64,000 nt of DNA, from positions 612,001-676,000 of the forward strand of contig NZ_JABWRJ020000002.1 in the NCBI RefSeq assembly GCF_014268935.2, written 5' to 3'. Below are positions 45,741-56,516 of the stretch, one piece after another. Within the stretch, counting starts at the first letter, position 1. Each line of letters starts with the position of its first letter. The position numbers were made by a program, and so were the translations under genes. This stretch comes from Pseudomonas peradeniyensis (lineage in GTDB: Bacteria > Pseudomonadota > Gammaproteobacteria > Pseudomonadales > Pseudomonadaceae). The notes beneath the pieces were generated by a model. It was not told the DNA's origin. It was given only the letters and a program-made list of their open reading frames with translations, and searched no databases.

Positions 45741-46337
45741 TTACTCGGCAGCGCCTTCAGCAGCTTCAGCGGCAACGCGCGGGGCGTGGACGTTGGCAAC
45801 AGCTTTGTCATCACCGTGGGCCAGAGCGACGAACTCTACGCCTTTCGGAGCTTTCAGGTCCGACAGGTGGATGATGGTGCCGACTTCGGCCTTGGACAGG
45901 TCGACTTCGATGAACTCAGGCAGGTCCTTGGCTTCGCAGGACACTTCGATCTCGGAAACGACGTGCGAGATTTCGCCGCCTTTCTTGATCGGGGCTTCTT
46001 CACCGACGAAGTGAACTGGAACCTTGGCGGTCAGCTTCTGGCCAGCAACGACGCGAACGAAGTCGGCGTGCATGATGAAGCCTTTGGCCGGGTGACGCTG
46101 CATGGCCTTGACCACGACGTTCTGCTTGGCGCCGTCGACGTTCAGTTCGATCACGTGGCTGAAGGCAGCTTCGTTTTCGAACAGCTTGGCGATTTCCTTG
46201 GCCACGATGGTCAGGGATTGGGCTTCTTTATCGCCACCGTAGACAACGGCAGGGATGTTGGCGGAGTGACGCAGGCGGCGGCTCGCACCTTTCCCCAGGT
46301 CAGTACGCGCTTGGGCGTTCAGGATGAAGTCAGTCAT
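45741..46337 (-). CDS. rplY: 50S ribosomal protein L25/general stress protein Ctc
   Basis: A 198-residue long-form L25 (Ctc type): the N-terminal 5S-rRNA-binding domain ([20 protein letters not shown]) and the C-terminal TL5 domain ([20 protein letters not shown]) with an acidic Ala/Glu tail. The ATG at 46337 follows TTTGGAGAAAC; the longer frame to 46418 runs into the prs terminator and is not real. Confidence 0.97.
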
Positions 46338-46397
46338 TTTGTTTCTCCAAATTAGCCTCCCGAAAGGCGTTTGCGACCAGCGCCAGACGGGGATGGC

Positions 46398-46441
46398 AAA
46401 AAAGCCCCGCCCCAACAACCAGTGTTGGGGCGGGGCGCTTT
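46398..46441 (-). terminator. Intrinsic terminator after prs
   Basis: A perfect 14-bp GC-rich stem (46404-46417 with 46423-46436; GCCCCGCCCCAACA) has a 5-base loop and six U on the minus strand. It separates prs from rplY, so rplY needs its own promoter in the ~60 bases that follow. Confidence 0.95.
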
Positions 46442-46460
46442 TCGTCAGCGAGTGTTCCGC

Positions 46461-47402
46461 TTAGCGGAACATCGCGCTGATCGATTCTTCATTGCTGATG
46501 CGGCGGACCGCTTCAGCGACAACCGGTGCGATATCCAGCTGGCGGATACGGTCACAGGCTTGAGCAGCGGCGGACAGCGGCACGGTGTTGGTCACCACCA
46601 GCTCGTCCAGTACCGACTTCTCGATGTTCTCGATCGCGCGGCCCGACAGGACAGGGTGCGTGCAGTAGGCGTAGACCTTGGCGGCACCGTGTTCTTTCAG
46701 GGCTTTGGCCGCGTGGCACAGGGTGCCGGCGGTGTCGACCATGTCGTCTACCAGGATGCAGGTGCGTCCTTCGACGTCGCCGATGATGTGCATAACCTCG
46801 GAGTGGTTAGCCTTTTCGCGGCGCTTGTCGATGATCCCGAGATCGACGCCCAGGGACTTGGCGACGGCGCGAGCACGCACCACACCACCGATGTCCGGGG
46901 AAACGATCATCAGGTTCTCGAAACGCTGGTCCTCGATGTCGTCGACCAGTACGGGCGAGCCGTAGATGTTGTCGACGGGGATATCGAAGAAACCCTGGAT
47001 CTGGTCAGCGTGCAGGTCGACGGTGAGTACACGGTCGATACCCACGACAGTGAGCATGTCAGCGACGACTTTGGCGCTGATGGCTACACGTGCCGAACGC
47101 GGACGGCGGTCCTGGCGGGCGTATCCGAAGTAGGGAATCACGGCGGTGATTCGCGACGCTGAGGAGCGGCGGAAGGCATCTGCCATCACGACCAGTTCCA
47201 TCAGATTGTCGTTGGTTGGAGCACAGGTGGGCTGAATGATGAAGACGTCCTTACCGCGGACATTTTCATTGATTTCAGCACTGATTTCGCCGTCGGAGAA
47301 CTTACCGACAGAAACATCACCCAGTGGAATATGCAGCTGACGTACGACACGTCGAGCCAGATCGGGGTTGGCATTCCCCGTGAAGACCATCATCTTGGAC
47401 AC
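46461..47402 (-). CDS. prs: Ribose-phosphate pyrophosphokinase
   Basis: A 313-residue PRPP synthase (ribose-5-phosphate plus ATP). Seen: [20 protein letters not shown], the PRPP-binding [12 protein letters not shown] (here [20 protein letters not shown]), the catalytic flexible loop [10 protein letters not shown] and [19 protein letters not shown] use the GTG at 47402, giving the usual [10 protein letters not shown] start; an ATG at 47393 is possible. It follows ispE and tRNA-Gln, as in other Pseudomonas. Confidence 0.96.
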   Translation of the reverse strand: MSKMMVFTGNANPDLARRVVRQLHIPLGDVSVGKFSDGEISAEINENVRGKDVFIIQPTCAPTNDNLMELVVMADAFRRSSASRITAVIPYFGYARQDRRPRSARVAISAKVVADMLTVVGIDRVLTVDLHADQIQGFFDIPVDNIYGSPVLVDDIEDQRFENLMIVSPDIGGVVRARAVAKSLGVDLGIIDKRREKANHSEVMHIIGDVEGRTCILVDDMVDTAGTLCHAAKALKEHGAAKVYAYCTHPVLSGRAIENIEKSVLDELVVTNTVPLSAAAQACDRIRQLDIAPVVAEAVRRISNEESISAMFR

Positions 47403-47447
47403 GCGCAGTACCTGAAGGCTGAGGGTAACCTGGATGAGTATAAGAAA

Positions 47448-47522
47448 TGGCAGGGGCGGCTGGATTCGAACCAACGCATGGCAGGATCAAAACCTGCTGC
47501 CTTACCGCTTGGCGACGCCCCT
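47448..47522 (-). tRNA. tRNA-Gln (anticodon TTG)
   Basis: A 75-base tRNA on the minus strand. The acceptor stem AGGGGCG pairs with CGCCCCT, followed by G and an encoded CCA. The anticodon arm is CAGGT-TTTGATC-CTG, giving anticodon TTG. The T-loop GGTTCGAATCC is canonical. It lies between ispE and prs and is probably co-transcribed with them. Confidence 0.96.
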
Positions 47523-47542
47523 GTATCTGTTGCTGCGAATTC

Positions 47543-48403
47543 TTATGAACTCGACTTCTTGATCAGACTTTGCAGCTTGCGATGCAACATCGAAACATTG
47601 CTTCCTTTCGCTACAAACCCTGTTTGGGTCTCTGAAAGAAGGGCCAGAACTCTATCAGCTTCGGCTTTGCTTGGGAAGGCCCCAAACACACAACTTCCAG
47701 TGCCGGTCATTCGTGCTTCGGTGAATTTACCCAGTGAAATCAGCGCATTGCGAACTTCAGGGTACCGTTGCTCTACTACCGGTTGGCAGTCATTTCGACT
47801 GTTTCCCTCGGGAACGGGGCGCATCTTAAGGGGGAGGGAATCACGTGTCAACTCCGGATGCGAAAAAATTTCCGCTGTGCTGACAGACACTTGCGGCACC
47901 AGCACGACATACCAGGGTTCCTCGGGGTCGACCGGGGTCAGCTGCTCGCCGACACCCTGGGCGAAGGCCGCGTGGCCACGGACGAACACCGGCACATCGG
48001 CGCCGAGCGACAGGCCCAGGCTGGCCAGGCGGTCTTCGTCCCAGTCCAGCTGCCACAGGTGGGCGAGCGCCAGCAGGGTGGTGGCAGCGTCCGAGCTGCC
48101 GCCACCGATGCCGCCGCCCATGGGCAACACCTTGTGCAGCCAGATGTCGGCGCCGAGCGGAGTGCCGGACTGTGCCTGCAGCAGGCGCGCGGCGCGGACG
48201 ATCAGGTTGCTGTCGTGGGGCACGCCTTCAATTTCAGTCTGCAGGCGGATCTGGCCGTCCTCGCGCAGGGCGAAGCTCAGTTCGTCGCCGTGCTCGAGGA
48301 ACTGGAACACGGTTTCCAGCTCGTGGTAACCGTCGGCGCGGCGACCGGTGATGTGCAGCCAGAGGTTGAGCTTGGCCGGGGCGGGCAGGGTCAGCTTGTG
48401 CAT
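47543..48403 (-). CDS. ispE: 4-diphosphocytidyl-2-C-methyl-D-erythritol kinase
   Basis: A 286-residue GHMP kinase of the MEP isoprenoid pathway. Substrate Lys is in [20 protein letters not shown], the ATP loop is [20 protein letters not shown], and catalytic Asp is in [11 protein letters not shown]. It is 4 bp after lolB and upstream of tRNA-Gln and prs. Confidence 0.97.
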   Translation of the reverse strand: MHKLTLPAPAKLNLWLHITGRRADGYHELETVFQFLEHGDELSFALREDGQIRLQTEIEGVPHDSNLIVRAARLLQAQSGTPLGADIWLHKVLPMGGGIGGGSSDAATTLLALAHLWQLDWDEDRLASLGLSLGADVPVFVRGHAAFAQGVGEQLTPVDPEEPWYVVLVPQVSVSTAEIFSHPELTRDSLPLKMRPVPEGNSRNDCQPVVEQRYPEVRNALISLGKFTEARMTGTGSCVFGAFPSKAEADRVLALLSETQTGFVAKGSNVSMLHRKLQSLIKKSSS

Positions 48404-48407
48404 CGGC

Positions 48408-49025
48408 TCAGTGCCCCAGCTGGCGTGGCTGCCAGTCCTTGACTACCAGGGTCACGTCGATGTTTTCGCCGTGCAGCTTCAGGCGCTCGGGCAGCCAGTA
48501 GCCGTTCTGCTCCACATAGCTCAGGTACTCGACCTGCCAGCCATCCTGGTGAAGGCTGGCCAGGCGGCTGTCGCCGTCGAGGGTCAGCTGGCTCTTGCTG
48601 TCCGGAGCGGGCAGGCCGCGCACCCACCAGACCAGGTGCGACACCGGCAGGCGCCAGCCCAGTTGTTCTTCCAGCAGCGCCTCGGGGTTGGCGGCCTCGT
48701 AGCGGCCCTGGTTGGCTACTTCCAGCACCACGCCGCCGGGGCGCCCGGTCAGGCGCGCCGCGCCGCGACCCAGGGGGCCGGCCAGGCGGATGTCGTAGTA
48801 GTCCTGGCGTTGCAGCCAGAACAAGGTGCCGCTGCCGGAGTCGCGTGGGGCGCGGATGCCGACCTTGCCGTTGATCTGCCAGCCGTCGAGGCTGCCGAGC
48901 TGCTGTTTGTGCTCGCGCCACAGCTGCGGGTTGCCCTGGCCCTGTACGGCTTCCTTGCTGCCGAAGCCGGCGCAGCCGGTGAGCAGGGCAATGAGGGTGA
49001 AGGTGATGCAATGACGCAGGAACAT
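48408..49025 (-). CDS. lolB: Outer-membrane lipoprotein insertase LolB
   Basis: A 205-residue lipoprotein with a signal peptide and lipobox ([10 protein letters not shown], Cys18). LolB features ([60 protein letters not shown]) are present. It takes lipoproteins from LolA and inserts them in the outer membrane. It lies between a TPR lipoprotein (3 bp gap) and ispE. Confidence 0.96.
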   Translation of the reverse strand: MFLRHCITFTLIALLTGCAGFGSKEAVQGQGNPQLWREHKQQLGSLDGWQINGKVGIRAPRDSGSGTLFWLQRQDYYDIRLAGPLGRGAARLTGRPGGVVLEVANQGRYEAANPEALLEEQLGWRLPVSHLVWWVRGLPAPDSKSQLTLDGDSRLASLHQDGWQVEYLSYVEQNGYWLPERLKLHGENIDVTLVVKDWQPRQLGH

Positions 49026-49028
49026 GGT

Positions 49029-50750
49029 TTACAGGCTCTCGGATCCGGTCAGGCGCAGCAGGGTCTTGCGCAGGATGGGGCTGTCGGCCTGGGCTTCGAA
49101 GCCCTTGGCCCAGACTTGGCGGGCTTCGCGGCGCTTGCCGTTGGCCCAGAGGACTTCGCCCAGGTGGGCGGCGACTTCATGGTCGGGGAAGCGCTCGAAG
49201 GCCAGGCGCAGCTGGCGTTCGGCTTCCTCGAGGTTGCCCATGCGATAGGCCACCCAGCCCAGGCTGTCGAGCACCGCCGGGTCGTCCGGGGTGAGCTGGT
49301 GGGCCTTGTCGATCAGCGTCTTGGCTTCGCTGTAGCGGGTGGTGCGATCGGCCAGGGTGTAGCCCAGGGCGTTGAGGGCCATGGCGTTTTCCGGCTCGCG
49401 GGCAAGGATCGCGCGCAGGTCTTTCTCCATCTGCGCCAGGTCGTTGCGCTTCTCGGCGAGCATGGCGCGGGTATAGAGCAGGTTGAGGTCGTCCGGGTAG
49501 CGCTTGATCGCCTGCGCCAGCACTTGACCGGCCTGGGCCTCCTTGCCGTTGTTACCCAGGCTTTCGGCTTCGATCAGGTACAGCTGGATGGCGTAGTCCG
49601 GCTGGGCCTCGCGGGCTTCGGCGAGTATCCGCGAGGCTTCGGCGCTGCGGCCGTTGGCGATGAGGATATCGGCCTGGCGCAGTTGCGCCGGCAGGTAGTC
49701 CGGGCCGGGGCCGACCAGGGCGTATTCGCGCAGGGCGGCGGCCGGCTGGCTGCGCTCTTCGCGGATGCGGCCCAGGTTGAGGTGGGCGGCGTCGACGTTG
49801 GCGTCACGCTCGACCAGTTCCTGCAGGTATCCCTCGGCTTCGTCCCAGTGTTTGGTTTCCAGGCACACCAGGGCCAGCGAGTAGCGGATTTCGTCGTCTT
49901 CGGGGTACTGCTGCAGCAGGCTTTCGAATTCGGCCTTGGCGTCGTCGATGCGGTCCTGCTCGACCAGGGTGCGGGCGTAGGTCAGGCGCAGGCGTTTGTC
50001 CTCGGGGTTGTCGCGGATCGCCCCACGCAGCAGTGGCAGGGCCTCGGGGCCACGGTCCATGGCTTGCAGCAGACGGGCGCGCAGTAGCACCGGGGCGATC
50101 TCGCCGTTCTTCGGCGGATGGGCCTCGAGCAGGTCGAGGGCCTGTTGCGGCTTGTCGTCCTGGTTCAGCAGCAGGGCCTTGCCGAACACCAGCTGGCCGT
50201 TGTCGGGGTATTTCACCAGCAGGCGGTCGAAGCTCTGCATCAGGCCGTCACGGGTGCTCTGGTCGGTCTCGGCGGCCGCCAGGGCGAGGAAATCGAAGTG
50301 GGTGTCGCCCTGGCCCTGCAGCACCTTTTCCATGTAGGTCATGGAATCGTCGTAGCGTCCGGCGCGGGCCAGCTGGATGGCCGCGGCGCGCTGGGCGTCG
50401 AGGTTCTGCGGATCGTTGCGGGCCCAGATCAGGGCGGTGTCCAGGGCTGGCTCGTCGGCGCCGAGGTATTCGGCGATGCGATAGGCACGCTCGGAGACGG
50501 CCGGATCCTGGGTTTTTTCGGCCTGGTCGACGTAGTTGGCCAGGGCGATGTCGAAGCGGTTGCGCTGGCCGGCCAGCTCCGCCACCAGCAGGCTGTACAG
50601 GGTTTCCTGCTTGAACGATCCGTACACCACGGGCTTTTCCGCGCTCTTGCCGGCGTCGGTGGCGGGCGACTGGACGTCCGTCTTCGGGGCCAGGCTCTGG
50701 CAGCCTTGAAGCAGGGCGAGGGCAAGCAGCAATGCGTAGGATTTGTTCAT
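49029..50750 (-). CDS. TPR-repeat lipoprotein
   Basis: A 573-residue protein with a lipoprotein signal (ALLLALALLQGCQSL, Cys17) and many tetratricopeptide repeats from residue ~60 to 560 (for example LNLGRIREERSQPAAALREY, ALNALGYTLADRTTRYSEAK). It is first in the operon TPR-lolB-ispE-tRNA-prs. Probably a periplasmic scaffold; function not established. Confidence 0.93.
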   Translation of the reverse strand: MNKSYALLLALALLQGCQSLAPKTDVQSPATDAGKSAEKPVVYGSFKQETLYSLLVAELAGQRNRFDIALANYVDQAEKTQDPAVSERAYRIAEYLGADEPALDTALIWARNDPQNLDAQRAAAIQLARAGRYDDSMTYMEKVLQGQGDTHFDFLALAAAETDQSTRDGLMQSFDRLLVKYPDNGQLVFGKALLLNQDDKPQQALDLLEAHPPKNGEIAPVLLRARLLQAMDRGPEALPLLRGAIRDNPEDKRLRLTYARTLVEQDRIDDAKAEFESLLQQYPEDDEIRYSLALVCLETKHWDEAEGYLQELVERDANVDAAHLNLGRIREERSQPAAALREYALVGPGPDYLPAQLRQADILIANGRSAEASRILAEAREAQPDYAIQLYLIEAESLGNNGKEAQAGQVLAQAIKRYPDDLNLLYTRAMLAEKRNDLAQMEKDLRAILAREPENAMALNALGYTLADRTTRYSEAKTLIDKAHQLTPDDPAVLDSLGWVAYRMGNLEEAERQLRLAFERFPDHEVAAHLGEVLWANGKRREARQVWAKGFEAQADSPILRKTLLRLTGSESL

Positions 50751-51780
50751 AGAGGCTTATAAAGAGGCTAAACCGGCGGTCGGAGCATGATGACACAAGC
50801 GTGAGGGCAAACCCACCTGCGAAGGTCGTGGTGTGAAGCGGTGCTTCGGAGTATAGGGACAATGAGCCGGGGCGGTGGTTCGCAACCAATCCATGGCATC
50901 CCGCCCTTGCCCTTGCCCTTGCCCTTGTTTTTGCTCGGCTTTTGCTTTTGCTTCTAAGCGCGCGGTAGTTCAGGCAACACCAATTGCGACTTCAGGAGGC
51001 CGAACGCAGGTCTTGCGGAGGGAGGTGACGGGCATGGATGCCCGTCAAGCGCTGCGCCCCAGGATGGGGCGTTCAGCGCGGTCCTCCCGGGAGCAAGACC
51101 GGAGTGAGGGGACCCCGGAGCGAAGCGTAGGGGCCGGATGAATGGAGCGAGGATTTTTTGGTTCCTTTTTGATCCTTCAAAAAGGGACCCGCCGTAAGGG
51201 CGGAAAGGTGACTATACGTCGCCATCGCCAATGAATGAGCGCATAACTTCCAAAACCCACGCTCTGAAAATCAAAGTCAAAATCGGTCGGCGCGGGTTTC
51301 TACAGGTGCAAGCGCATTCATTTACGATGTCGACGCATAGTCACCTTTTCGCCCTTACGGCGAGTCACTTTTTGTCAAACGCCCGGAGCGCCGGCCGGAC
51401 AAAAGTAACCAAAAAACGCTGCGCTCCATTCATCCGGCCCTCCGCTGCGCTCCGGGTCCCCTCACTTCGGCCTTGCTCCCGGGAGGACCGCGCTGCAGGG
51501 CCCATCCTGGGCCCCAGCGCTTGACGGGCATCCATGCCCGTCACCTCCCTCCGCAAGGCCTGCGTTCGGCCTCCTGAAGTCGCGAAGGTACGGGCGGCGC
51601 CTGCACTGGCGCAGCTGTCGCTAGCTGGGTATGGCGCTAGACTCCTGATCGGCAACGGCAGGGAAGTGTGATGGTGCGGGGCGATAGGCACGCCGCATCG
51701 CCACAATAGCGAACGGTGGTTGTTCTAAAACCTGCGAAGTAGGACAATTATCGGCTTCACGTCCCAACCAGCGACCTTGC
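50751..51780. other. Divergent TPR-hemA intergenic region holding a 598-bp palindrome
   Basis: No gene is credible in these 1030 bases. They hold a hexamer tract (GCCCTT)x4 near 50905-50930, a large palindrome (50986-51583), and the hemA promoter side after 51600. Small ORFs inside the palindrome (RQALRPRMGRSARSSREQ-like) read through repeat DNA and are not accepted as genes. Confidence 0.8.
50986..51583. repeat. Near-perfect long inverted repeat (about 255-bp arms)
   Basis: The left arm, 50986 to about 51243, and the right arm, about 51311 to 51583, are reverse complements with scattered mismatches. Shared sub-blocks include GCGACTTCAGGAGGCC, GGTGACGGGCATGGATGCCC (itself a dyad), CTCCCGGGAG and GCCGTAAGGGCG. 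Only about 65 bases form the centre. Similar sequence is, to my recollection, dispersed in Pseudomonas genomes. Confidence 0.88.
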
Positions 51781-53058
51781 ATGGCCTTTCTTGCACTTGG
51801 TATCAACCATAAGACTGCCTCGGTAGACGTACGCGAGCGCGTGGCGTTTACGCCCGAGCAGCTGGTCGATGCCCTGCAGCAGCTCTGCCGACTGACCGCC
51901 AGCCGCGAGGCGGCGATCCTGTCCACCTGCAACCGCAGCGAACTGTATATAGAGCAGGACCACCTCGCCGCCGACGCCGTGCTGCAATGGCTGGCCGACT
52001 ACCACCAGCTGAGCCTCGACGAACTGCGCGCCAGCGCTTACGTCCACGAGGAGCACGACGCGGTCCGGCACATGATGCGCGTGGCCTCCGGCCTCGACTC
52101 GCTGGTGCTCGGCGAGCCGCAGATCCTCGGCCAGATGAAGTCGGCCTACGCCGTGGCTCGCGAGGCCGGCACCGTCGGGCCGCTGCTGGGTCGGCTGTTC
52201 CAGGCCACCTTCAGCGCCGCCAAGCAGGTGCGCACAGACACCGCCATCGGCGAGAACCCGGTCTCGGTGGCGTTCGCCGCGGTCAGTCTGGCCAGGCAGA
52301 TCTTCTCCGACCTGGGCCGCAGCCAGGCGCTGCTGATCGGCGCCGGCGAGACCATCACCCTGGTTGCCCGCCACCTGCACGAGCAGGGCGTGCGCCGCAT
52401 CGTCGTGGCCAATCGCACCCTTGAGCGCGCCAGCATTCTCGCCGAGCAGTTCGGCGCGCATGCCGTGCTGCTCTCGGACATCCCGCAGGAACTGGCCAAC
52501 AGCGACATCGTCATCAGCTCCACTGCCAGCCAGTTGCCGATCCTCGGTAAGGGCGCGGTGGAAAGCGCGCTGAAGCAGCGCCGGCACAAGCCGATCTTCA
52601 TGGTCGACATCGCCGTGCCGCGTGACATCGAGCCGCAGGTGGGCGAGCTGGACGACGTCTACCTCTATACCGTCGACGACCTGCACGAAGTGGTCGCGGA
52701 AAACCTCAAGAGCCGTCAGGGCGCGGCCCAGGCCGCCGAAGAGCTGGTCTCGGCCGGCGCCGACGATTTCATGGTGCGCCTGCGCGAGCTGGCGGCGGTG
52801 GATGTGCTCAAGGCCTATCGCCAGCAGAGCGAGCGCCTGCGCGACGAAGAACTGCAAAAGGCCCTGCGCCTGCTCGGCAACGGCGGCAACCCCGAGGACG
52901 TGCTCATGCAACTGGCCCGGGGCCTGACCAACAAACTCCTGCACGCCCCCAGCGTGCAGCTGAAAAAGCTCTCCGCCGAAGGCCGCCTCGATGCGCTGGC
53001 CATGGCCCAGGAACTCTTCGCCCTCCACGAGGGCTCGACGGACAAATCCCCGCAATGA
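51781..53058 (+). CDS. hemA: Glutamyl-tRNA reductase
   Basis: A 425-residue enzyme starting the C5 tetrapyrrole pathway: glutamyl-tRNA to glutamate-1-semialdehyde. The active-site Cys is in [13 protein letters not shown], the NADPH domain begins [20 protein letters not shown], and the C-terminal dimerisation helix is present. The prfA ATG overlaps its stop (ATGA), the conserved hemA-prfA-prmC order. Confidence 0.97.
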   Translation: MAFLALGINHKTASVDVRERVAFTPEQLVDALQQLCRLTASREAAILSTCNRSELYIEQDHLAADAVLQWLADYHQLSLDELRASAYVHEEHDAVRHMMRVASGLDSLVLGEPQILGQMKSAYAVAREAGTVGPLLGRLFQATFSAAKQVRTDTAIGENPVSVAFAAVSLARQIFSDLGRSQALLIGAGETITLVARHLHEQGVRRIVVANRTLERASILAEQFGAHAVLLSDIPQELANSDIVISSTASQLPILGKGAVESALKQRRHKPIFMVDIAVPRDIEPQVGELDDVYLYTVDDLHEVVAENLKSRQGAAQAAEELVSAGADDFMVRLRELAAVDVLKAYRQQSERLRDEELQKALRLLGNGGNPEDVLMQLARGLTNKLLHAPSVQLKKLSAEGRLDALAMAQELFALHEGSTDKSPQ

Positions 53059-54137
53059 AAGCGTCGCTGCTGAACAAACTGGACACGCTCCAGGATCGCT
53101 TCGAGGAACTCACCGCGCTGCTCGGTGACGCCGAAGTCATTTCCGACCAGACGCGTTTTCGCGCCTACTCCCGCGAGTACGCCGAAGTCGAGCCGGTGAT
53201 CGCCTGCTATCAAGGCTGGCGCAAGGTCCAGGACGACCTCGAGGGCGCCCAGGCGCTGCTCAAGGACGCCGACCCCGACCTGCGCGAAATGGCGGTCGAA
53301 GAAGTGCGCGAAGCGAAAGAGCAGCTGGTGGTCCTGGAGTCGCAACTGCAGCGCATGCTGCTGCCCAAGGACCCCAACGACGGGCGCAACGTGTTCCTTG
53401 AAATCCGCGCCGGCACCGGTGGCGACGAGGCGGCGATCTTCTCCGGCGACCTGTTCCGCATGTACTCGCGCTACGCCGAGAAACGCGGCTGGCGCCTGGA
53501 GATCCTCTCCGAGAACGAAGGCGAGCACGGCGGCTACAAGGAAATCATCGCCCGGGTCGAAGGCGACAGCGTGTACGGCAAGCTGAAGTTCGAGTCCGGT
53601 GCGCACCGTGTGCAGCGGGTCCCGGAAACCGAATCCCAGGGCCGCATCCACACCTCGGCCTGCACCGTGGCGGTATTGCCCGAGCCCGACGAGCAGGTGG
53701 CGATCGAGATCAACCCGGCCGACCTGCGCGTGGACACCTACCGCGCCTCCGGCGCCGGCGGCCAGCACGTCAACAAGACCGACTCGGCGATCCGTATCAC
53801 CCACTTGCCCACCGGCATCGTGGTCGAGTGCCAGGAAGAGCGTTCGCAGCACAAGAACCGTGCCCGCGCCATGTCCTGGCTCTCGGCCAAGCTCAACGAC
53901 ATGCAGACCAGCGCCGCGCAGAACGCCATCGCCAGCGAGCGCAAGCTGCTGGTGGGCTCGGGTGACCGCTCCGAGCGCATCCGCACCTACAACTATCCAC
54001 AGGGCCGGGTCACCGACCACCGTATCAACCTCACCCTCTACTCCCTGGACGATATCCTCGCCGGTGGCGTGGAGGCCGTGATCGAGCCGTTGCTGGCCGA
54101 ATACCAGGCCGATCAGCTGGCCGCCCTGGGGGATTGA
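53055..54137 (+). CDS. prfA: Peptide chain release factor 1
   Basis: A 360-residue RF1 that reads UAA and UAG. The catalytic GGQ lies in [18 protein letters not shown]. The specificity PxT-type region is in [21 protein letters not shown] sequence. It overlaps hemA by 4 bp and abuts prmC, which methylates the GGQ glutamine. Confidence 0.97.
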   Translation: MKASLLNKLDTLQDRFEELTALLGDAEVISDQTRFRAYSREYAEVEPVIACYQGWRKVQDDLEGAQALLKDADPDLREMAVEEVREAKEQLVVLESQLQRMLLPKDPNDGRNVFLEIRAGTGGDEAAIFSGDLFRMYSRYAEKRGWRLEILSENEGEHGGYKEIIARVEGDSVYGKLKFESGAHRVQRVPETESQGRIHTSACTVAVLPEPDEQVAIEINPADLRVDTYRASGAGGQHVNKTDSAIRITHLPTGIVVECQEERSQHKNRARAMSWLSAKLNDMQTSAAQNAIASERKLLVGSGDRSERIRTYNYPQGRVTDHRINLTLYSLDDILAGGVEAVIEPLLAEYQADQLAALGD

Positions 54138-54968
54138 ATGACCATCATCGCCAGCCTGCTGCGCAACGCGCAGTTGCCAGACTCGCCGACCGAACGGCTG
54201 GACGCCGAGCTGCTCCTGGCCGCGGCCCTGGGCAAGTCGCGCAGCTTCCTGCACACCTGGCCCGAGCGTATCGTCAGCAGCGAGGCGGCGCAGGTGTTCG
54301 CCGACTACCTTGAACGGCGTCGCGCCGGTGAGCCGGTGGCCTATATCCTCGGCCAGCAGGGGTTCTGGAAGCTGGACCTGGAAGTCGCGCCACATACGTT
54401 GATCCCGCGCCCGGACACCGAGCTGCTGGTGGAAACCGCGCTCGAGCTCGTGCCGCCCACGCCTGCCCGGGTCCTCGACCTGGGCACCGGCACCGGGGCC
54501 ATTGCCCTGGCCCTGGCCAATGAGTGCCCGGGGTGGCAGGTCACGGCGGTGGACCGCATCGACGAGGCCGTGGCCCTGGCCGAGCGCAACCGCCAGCGCC
54601 TGGGCCTGGGCAATGTCCAGGTGCGTGCCAGCCACTGGTTCGATGCCCTTGTGGGTGAGCGTTTCGACCTGATTCTCAGCAATCCGCCTTATATCCGCGC
54701 CGCCGATCCGCACCTGGTGGCCGGTGACGTGCGCTTCGAACCCAGCAGCGCCCTGGTGGCCGGCGAGGACGGGCTGGACGACCTGCGGGTGATCGTCGTC
54801 CAGGCCCCGTCGCACCTGCTGCCCGGAGGTTGGCTGCTGCTCGAGCACGGCTATGACCAGGCGCCCGCCGTACGCGACCTGCTGGCGGCGGCCGGCTTCA
54901 TCGACGTCGCCAGCCGTGTCGACCTGGGCGGCCACGAACGCATCAGCCTGGGGCGCCTGCCATGCTGA
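54138..54968 (+). CDS. prmC: Release factor glutamine methyltransferase PrmC (HemK)
   Basis: A 276-residue SAM-dependent N5-glutamine methyltransferase acting on RF1 and RF2. The SAM loop is VLDLGTGTGAIALALANECP and the catalytic NPPY is in LILSNPPYIRAADPHL. It starts directly after the prfA stop and overlaps moeB by 7 bp. Confidence 0.97.
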   Translation: MTIIASLLRNAQLPDSPTERLDAELLLAAALGKSRSFLHTWPERIVSSEAAQVFADYLERRRAGEPVAYILGQQGFWKLDLEVAPHTLIPRPDTELLVETALELVPPTPARVLDLGTGTGAIALALANECPGWQVTAVDRIDEAVALAERNRQRLGLGNVQVRASHWFDALVGERFDLILSNPPYIRAADPHLVAGDVRFEPSSALVAGEDGLDDLRVIVVQAPSHLLPGGWLLLEHGYDQAPAVRDLLAAAGFIDVASRVDLGGHERISLGRLPC

Positions 54969-55717
54969 GCGACCAGGAGCTGTTGCGCTACAGCCGGCAG
55001 ATCCTCCTGTCGCAGGTGGATATCGACGGCCAGTTGCGCCTGAAACACGGCAAGGCCCTGGTCATCGGCCTCGGCGGGCTGGGCTCGCCGGTGGCGCTGT
55101 ACCTCGCCGCGGCGGGCGTCGGTGAGCTGCACCTGGCCGATTTCGACACCGTCGACCTGACCAACCTGCAACGCCAGGTGATCCACGACAGCGACAGCGT
55201 CGGCATGAGCAAGGTCGATTCGGCTATCAAGCGTCTGCGGGCGATCAACCCGGAAATCAGCCTGGTCGCCCATCGCCGGGCGCTGGACGAGGATTCGTTG
55301 GCCGCGGCGGTGGCGGCGGTCGATGTGGTGCTCGACTGCTCCGACAATTTCGGTACCCGCGAGGCGGTCAATGCCGCTTGCGTGGCTGCGGGCAAACCGT
55401 TGGTCAGCGGCGCGGCAATCCGCCTCGAAGGTCAGTTGTCGGTGTTCGACACCCGCCGCGACACCAGCCCCTGCTACCACTGCCTCTATGGCCATGGCAG
55501 CGAGGCCGAGCTGACCTGTAGCGAGGCTGGGGTGATCGGCCCGCTGGTGGGGCTGGTCGGCAGCCTGCAGGCCCTGGAAGCGCTGAAATTGCTGGCCGGT
55601 TTCGGCGAGCCGCTGGTCGGCCGCCTGCTGCTGATCGACGCCCTGGGCACCCGCATGCGCGAGCTGCGGGTCAAGCGCGACCCTGCCTGCACCGTGTGTG
55701 GCAATCGCCATGGCTGA
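54962..55717 (+). CDS. moeB: MoeB/ThiF-family adenylyltransferase (HesA/MoeB)
   Basis: A 251-residue E1-like enzyme activating the C-terminal Gly of MoaD or ThiS with ATP. Nucleotide loop [33 protein letters not shown] and [12 protein letters not shown] are present. Zinc ligands are CYHCLYG and CTVCGNRHG. MoeB is the usual name in this operon; a ThiF role is also possible. Confidence 0.92.
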   Translation: MLSDQELLRYSRQILLSQVDIDGQLRLKHGKALVIGLGGLGSPVALYLAAAGVGELHLADFDTVDLTNLQRQVIHDSDSVGMSKVDSAIKRLRAINPEISLVAHRRALDEDSLAAAVAAVDVVLDCSDNFGTREAVNAACVAAGKPLVSGAAIRLEGQLSVFDTRRDTSPCYHCLYGHGSEAELTCSEAGVIGPLVGLVGSLQALEALKLLAGFGEPLVGRLLLIDALGTRMRELRVKRDPACTVCGNRHG

Positions 55718-56507
55718 GCGTTCGGCGCCGGTGGGCGTGATGGATTCCGGCGTCGGCGGGTTGTCGGTGCTGGCCGAGATCCAGCGCCTGCTGCCCAACG
55801 AATCCTTGCTTTACCTGGCCGACAGCGGCCATGTGCCCTATGGCGAGAAGTCCCCGGACTACATTCGCCAGCGTCTGCGGCTGATCGCCAGGTTCTACCA
55901 TGAGCAGGGCGCCAAGGCATTGGTCCTGGCCTGCAACACGGCCACGGTGGCCGCAGTGGCCGACCTGCGCGAGCTCTACCCGGACTGGCCGCTGGTGGGG
56001 ATGGAGCCTGCGGTCAAGCCGGCGGCTGCGGCAACCCGCTCCGGCGTGGTAGGCGTGCTGGCCACCACCGGTACCCTGCAGAGCGCCAAGTTCGCCGCCT
56101 TGCTCGACCGCTTCGCCAGTGATGTGCGGGTGATCACCCAGCCGTGTCCTGGGCTGGTCGAGCGTATCGAGGCGGGCGACCTGGTCAGCGAGCAACTGCG
56201 CCAGTTGCTCTCGGGCTATGTCAAGCCGCTGCTCGCGGCCGGCTGCGACACCCTGATCCTGGGCTGCACCCACTACCCGTTCCTGCGGCCCATGCTGGCC
56301 GAAATGGTGCCGGCGGATGTGGCGATCATCGACACCGGCGCTGCCGTGGCGCGCCAACTGCAACGCCTGCTGGGCGCCCGTGGGCTGCTCAGTGACGGAC
56401 CGGCGCAGCCAACGGCGTTCTGGAGCAGCGGCGAGCCGGAGTGCTTGCGCAAGGTGCTGCCGCTGTTGTGGAACCAATCCGGCAGCGTGCAGCGCTTCCT
56501 GCCTTGA
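55710..56507 (+). CDS. murI: Glutamate racemase
   Basis: A 265-residue racemase making D-glutamate for peptidoglycan. The two catalytic cysteines are in [11 protein letters not shown] and [11 protein letters not shown]; the start region is [17 protein letters not shown]. The ATG at 55710 overlaps the moeB stop by 8 bp. Convergent with the short-chain dehydrogenase (9 bp between stops). Confidence 0.97.
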   Translation: MAERSAPVGVMDSGVGGLSVLAEIQRLLPNESLLYLADSGHVPYGEKSPDYIRQRLRLIARFYHEQGAKALVLACNTATVAAVADLRELYPDWPLVGMEPAVKPAAAATRSGVVGVLATTGTLQSAKFAALLDRFASDVRVITQPCPGLVERIEAGDLVSEQLRQLLSGYVKPLLAAGCDTLILGCTHYPFLRPMLAEMVPADVAIIDTGAAVARQLQRLLGARGLLSDGPAQPTAFWSSGEPECLRKVLPLLWNQSGSVQRFLP

Positions 56508-56516
56508 AACCTAGGG

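Noticed and set aside
47448..47522. tRNA-Gln as the attachment site of the tail operon
   Set aside because: The operon ends 4 kb away behind the ychF terminator, there is no integrase, and I see no duplicated tRNA 3' end near its borders.
50986..51583. Small open frames inside the palindrome (for example 51231-51524 plus and 51365-51706 minus) as genes
   Set aside because: They are read from both arms of an inverted repeat, lack ribosome sites and have Arg/Ser/Pro-rich sequence with no family.
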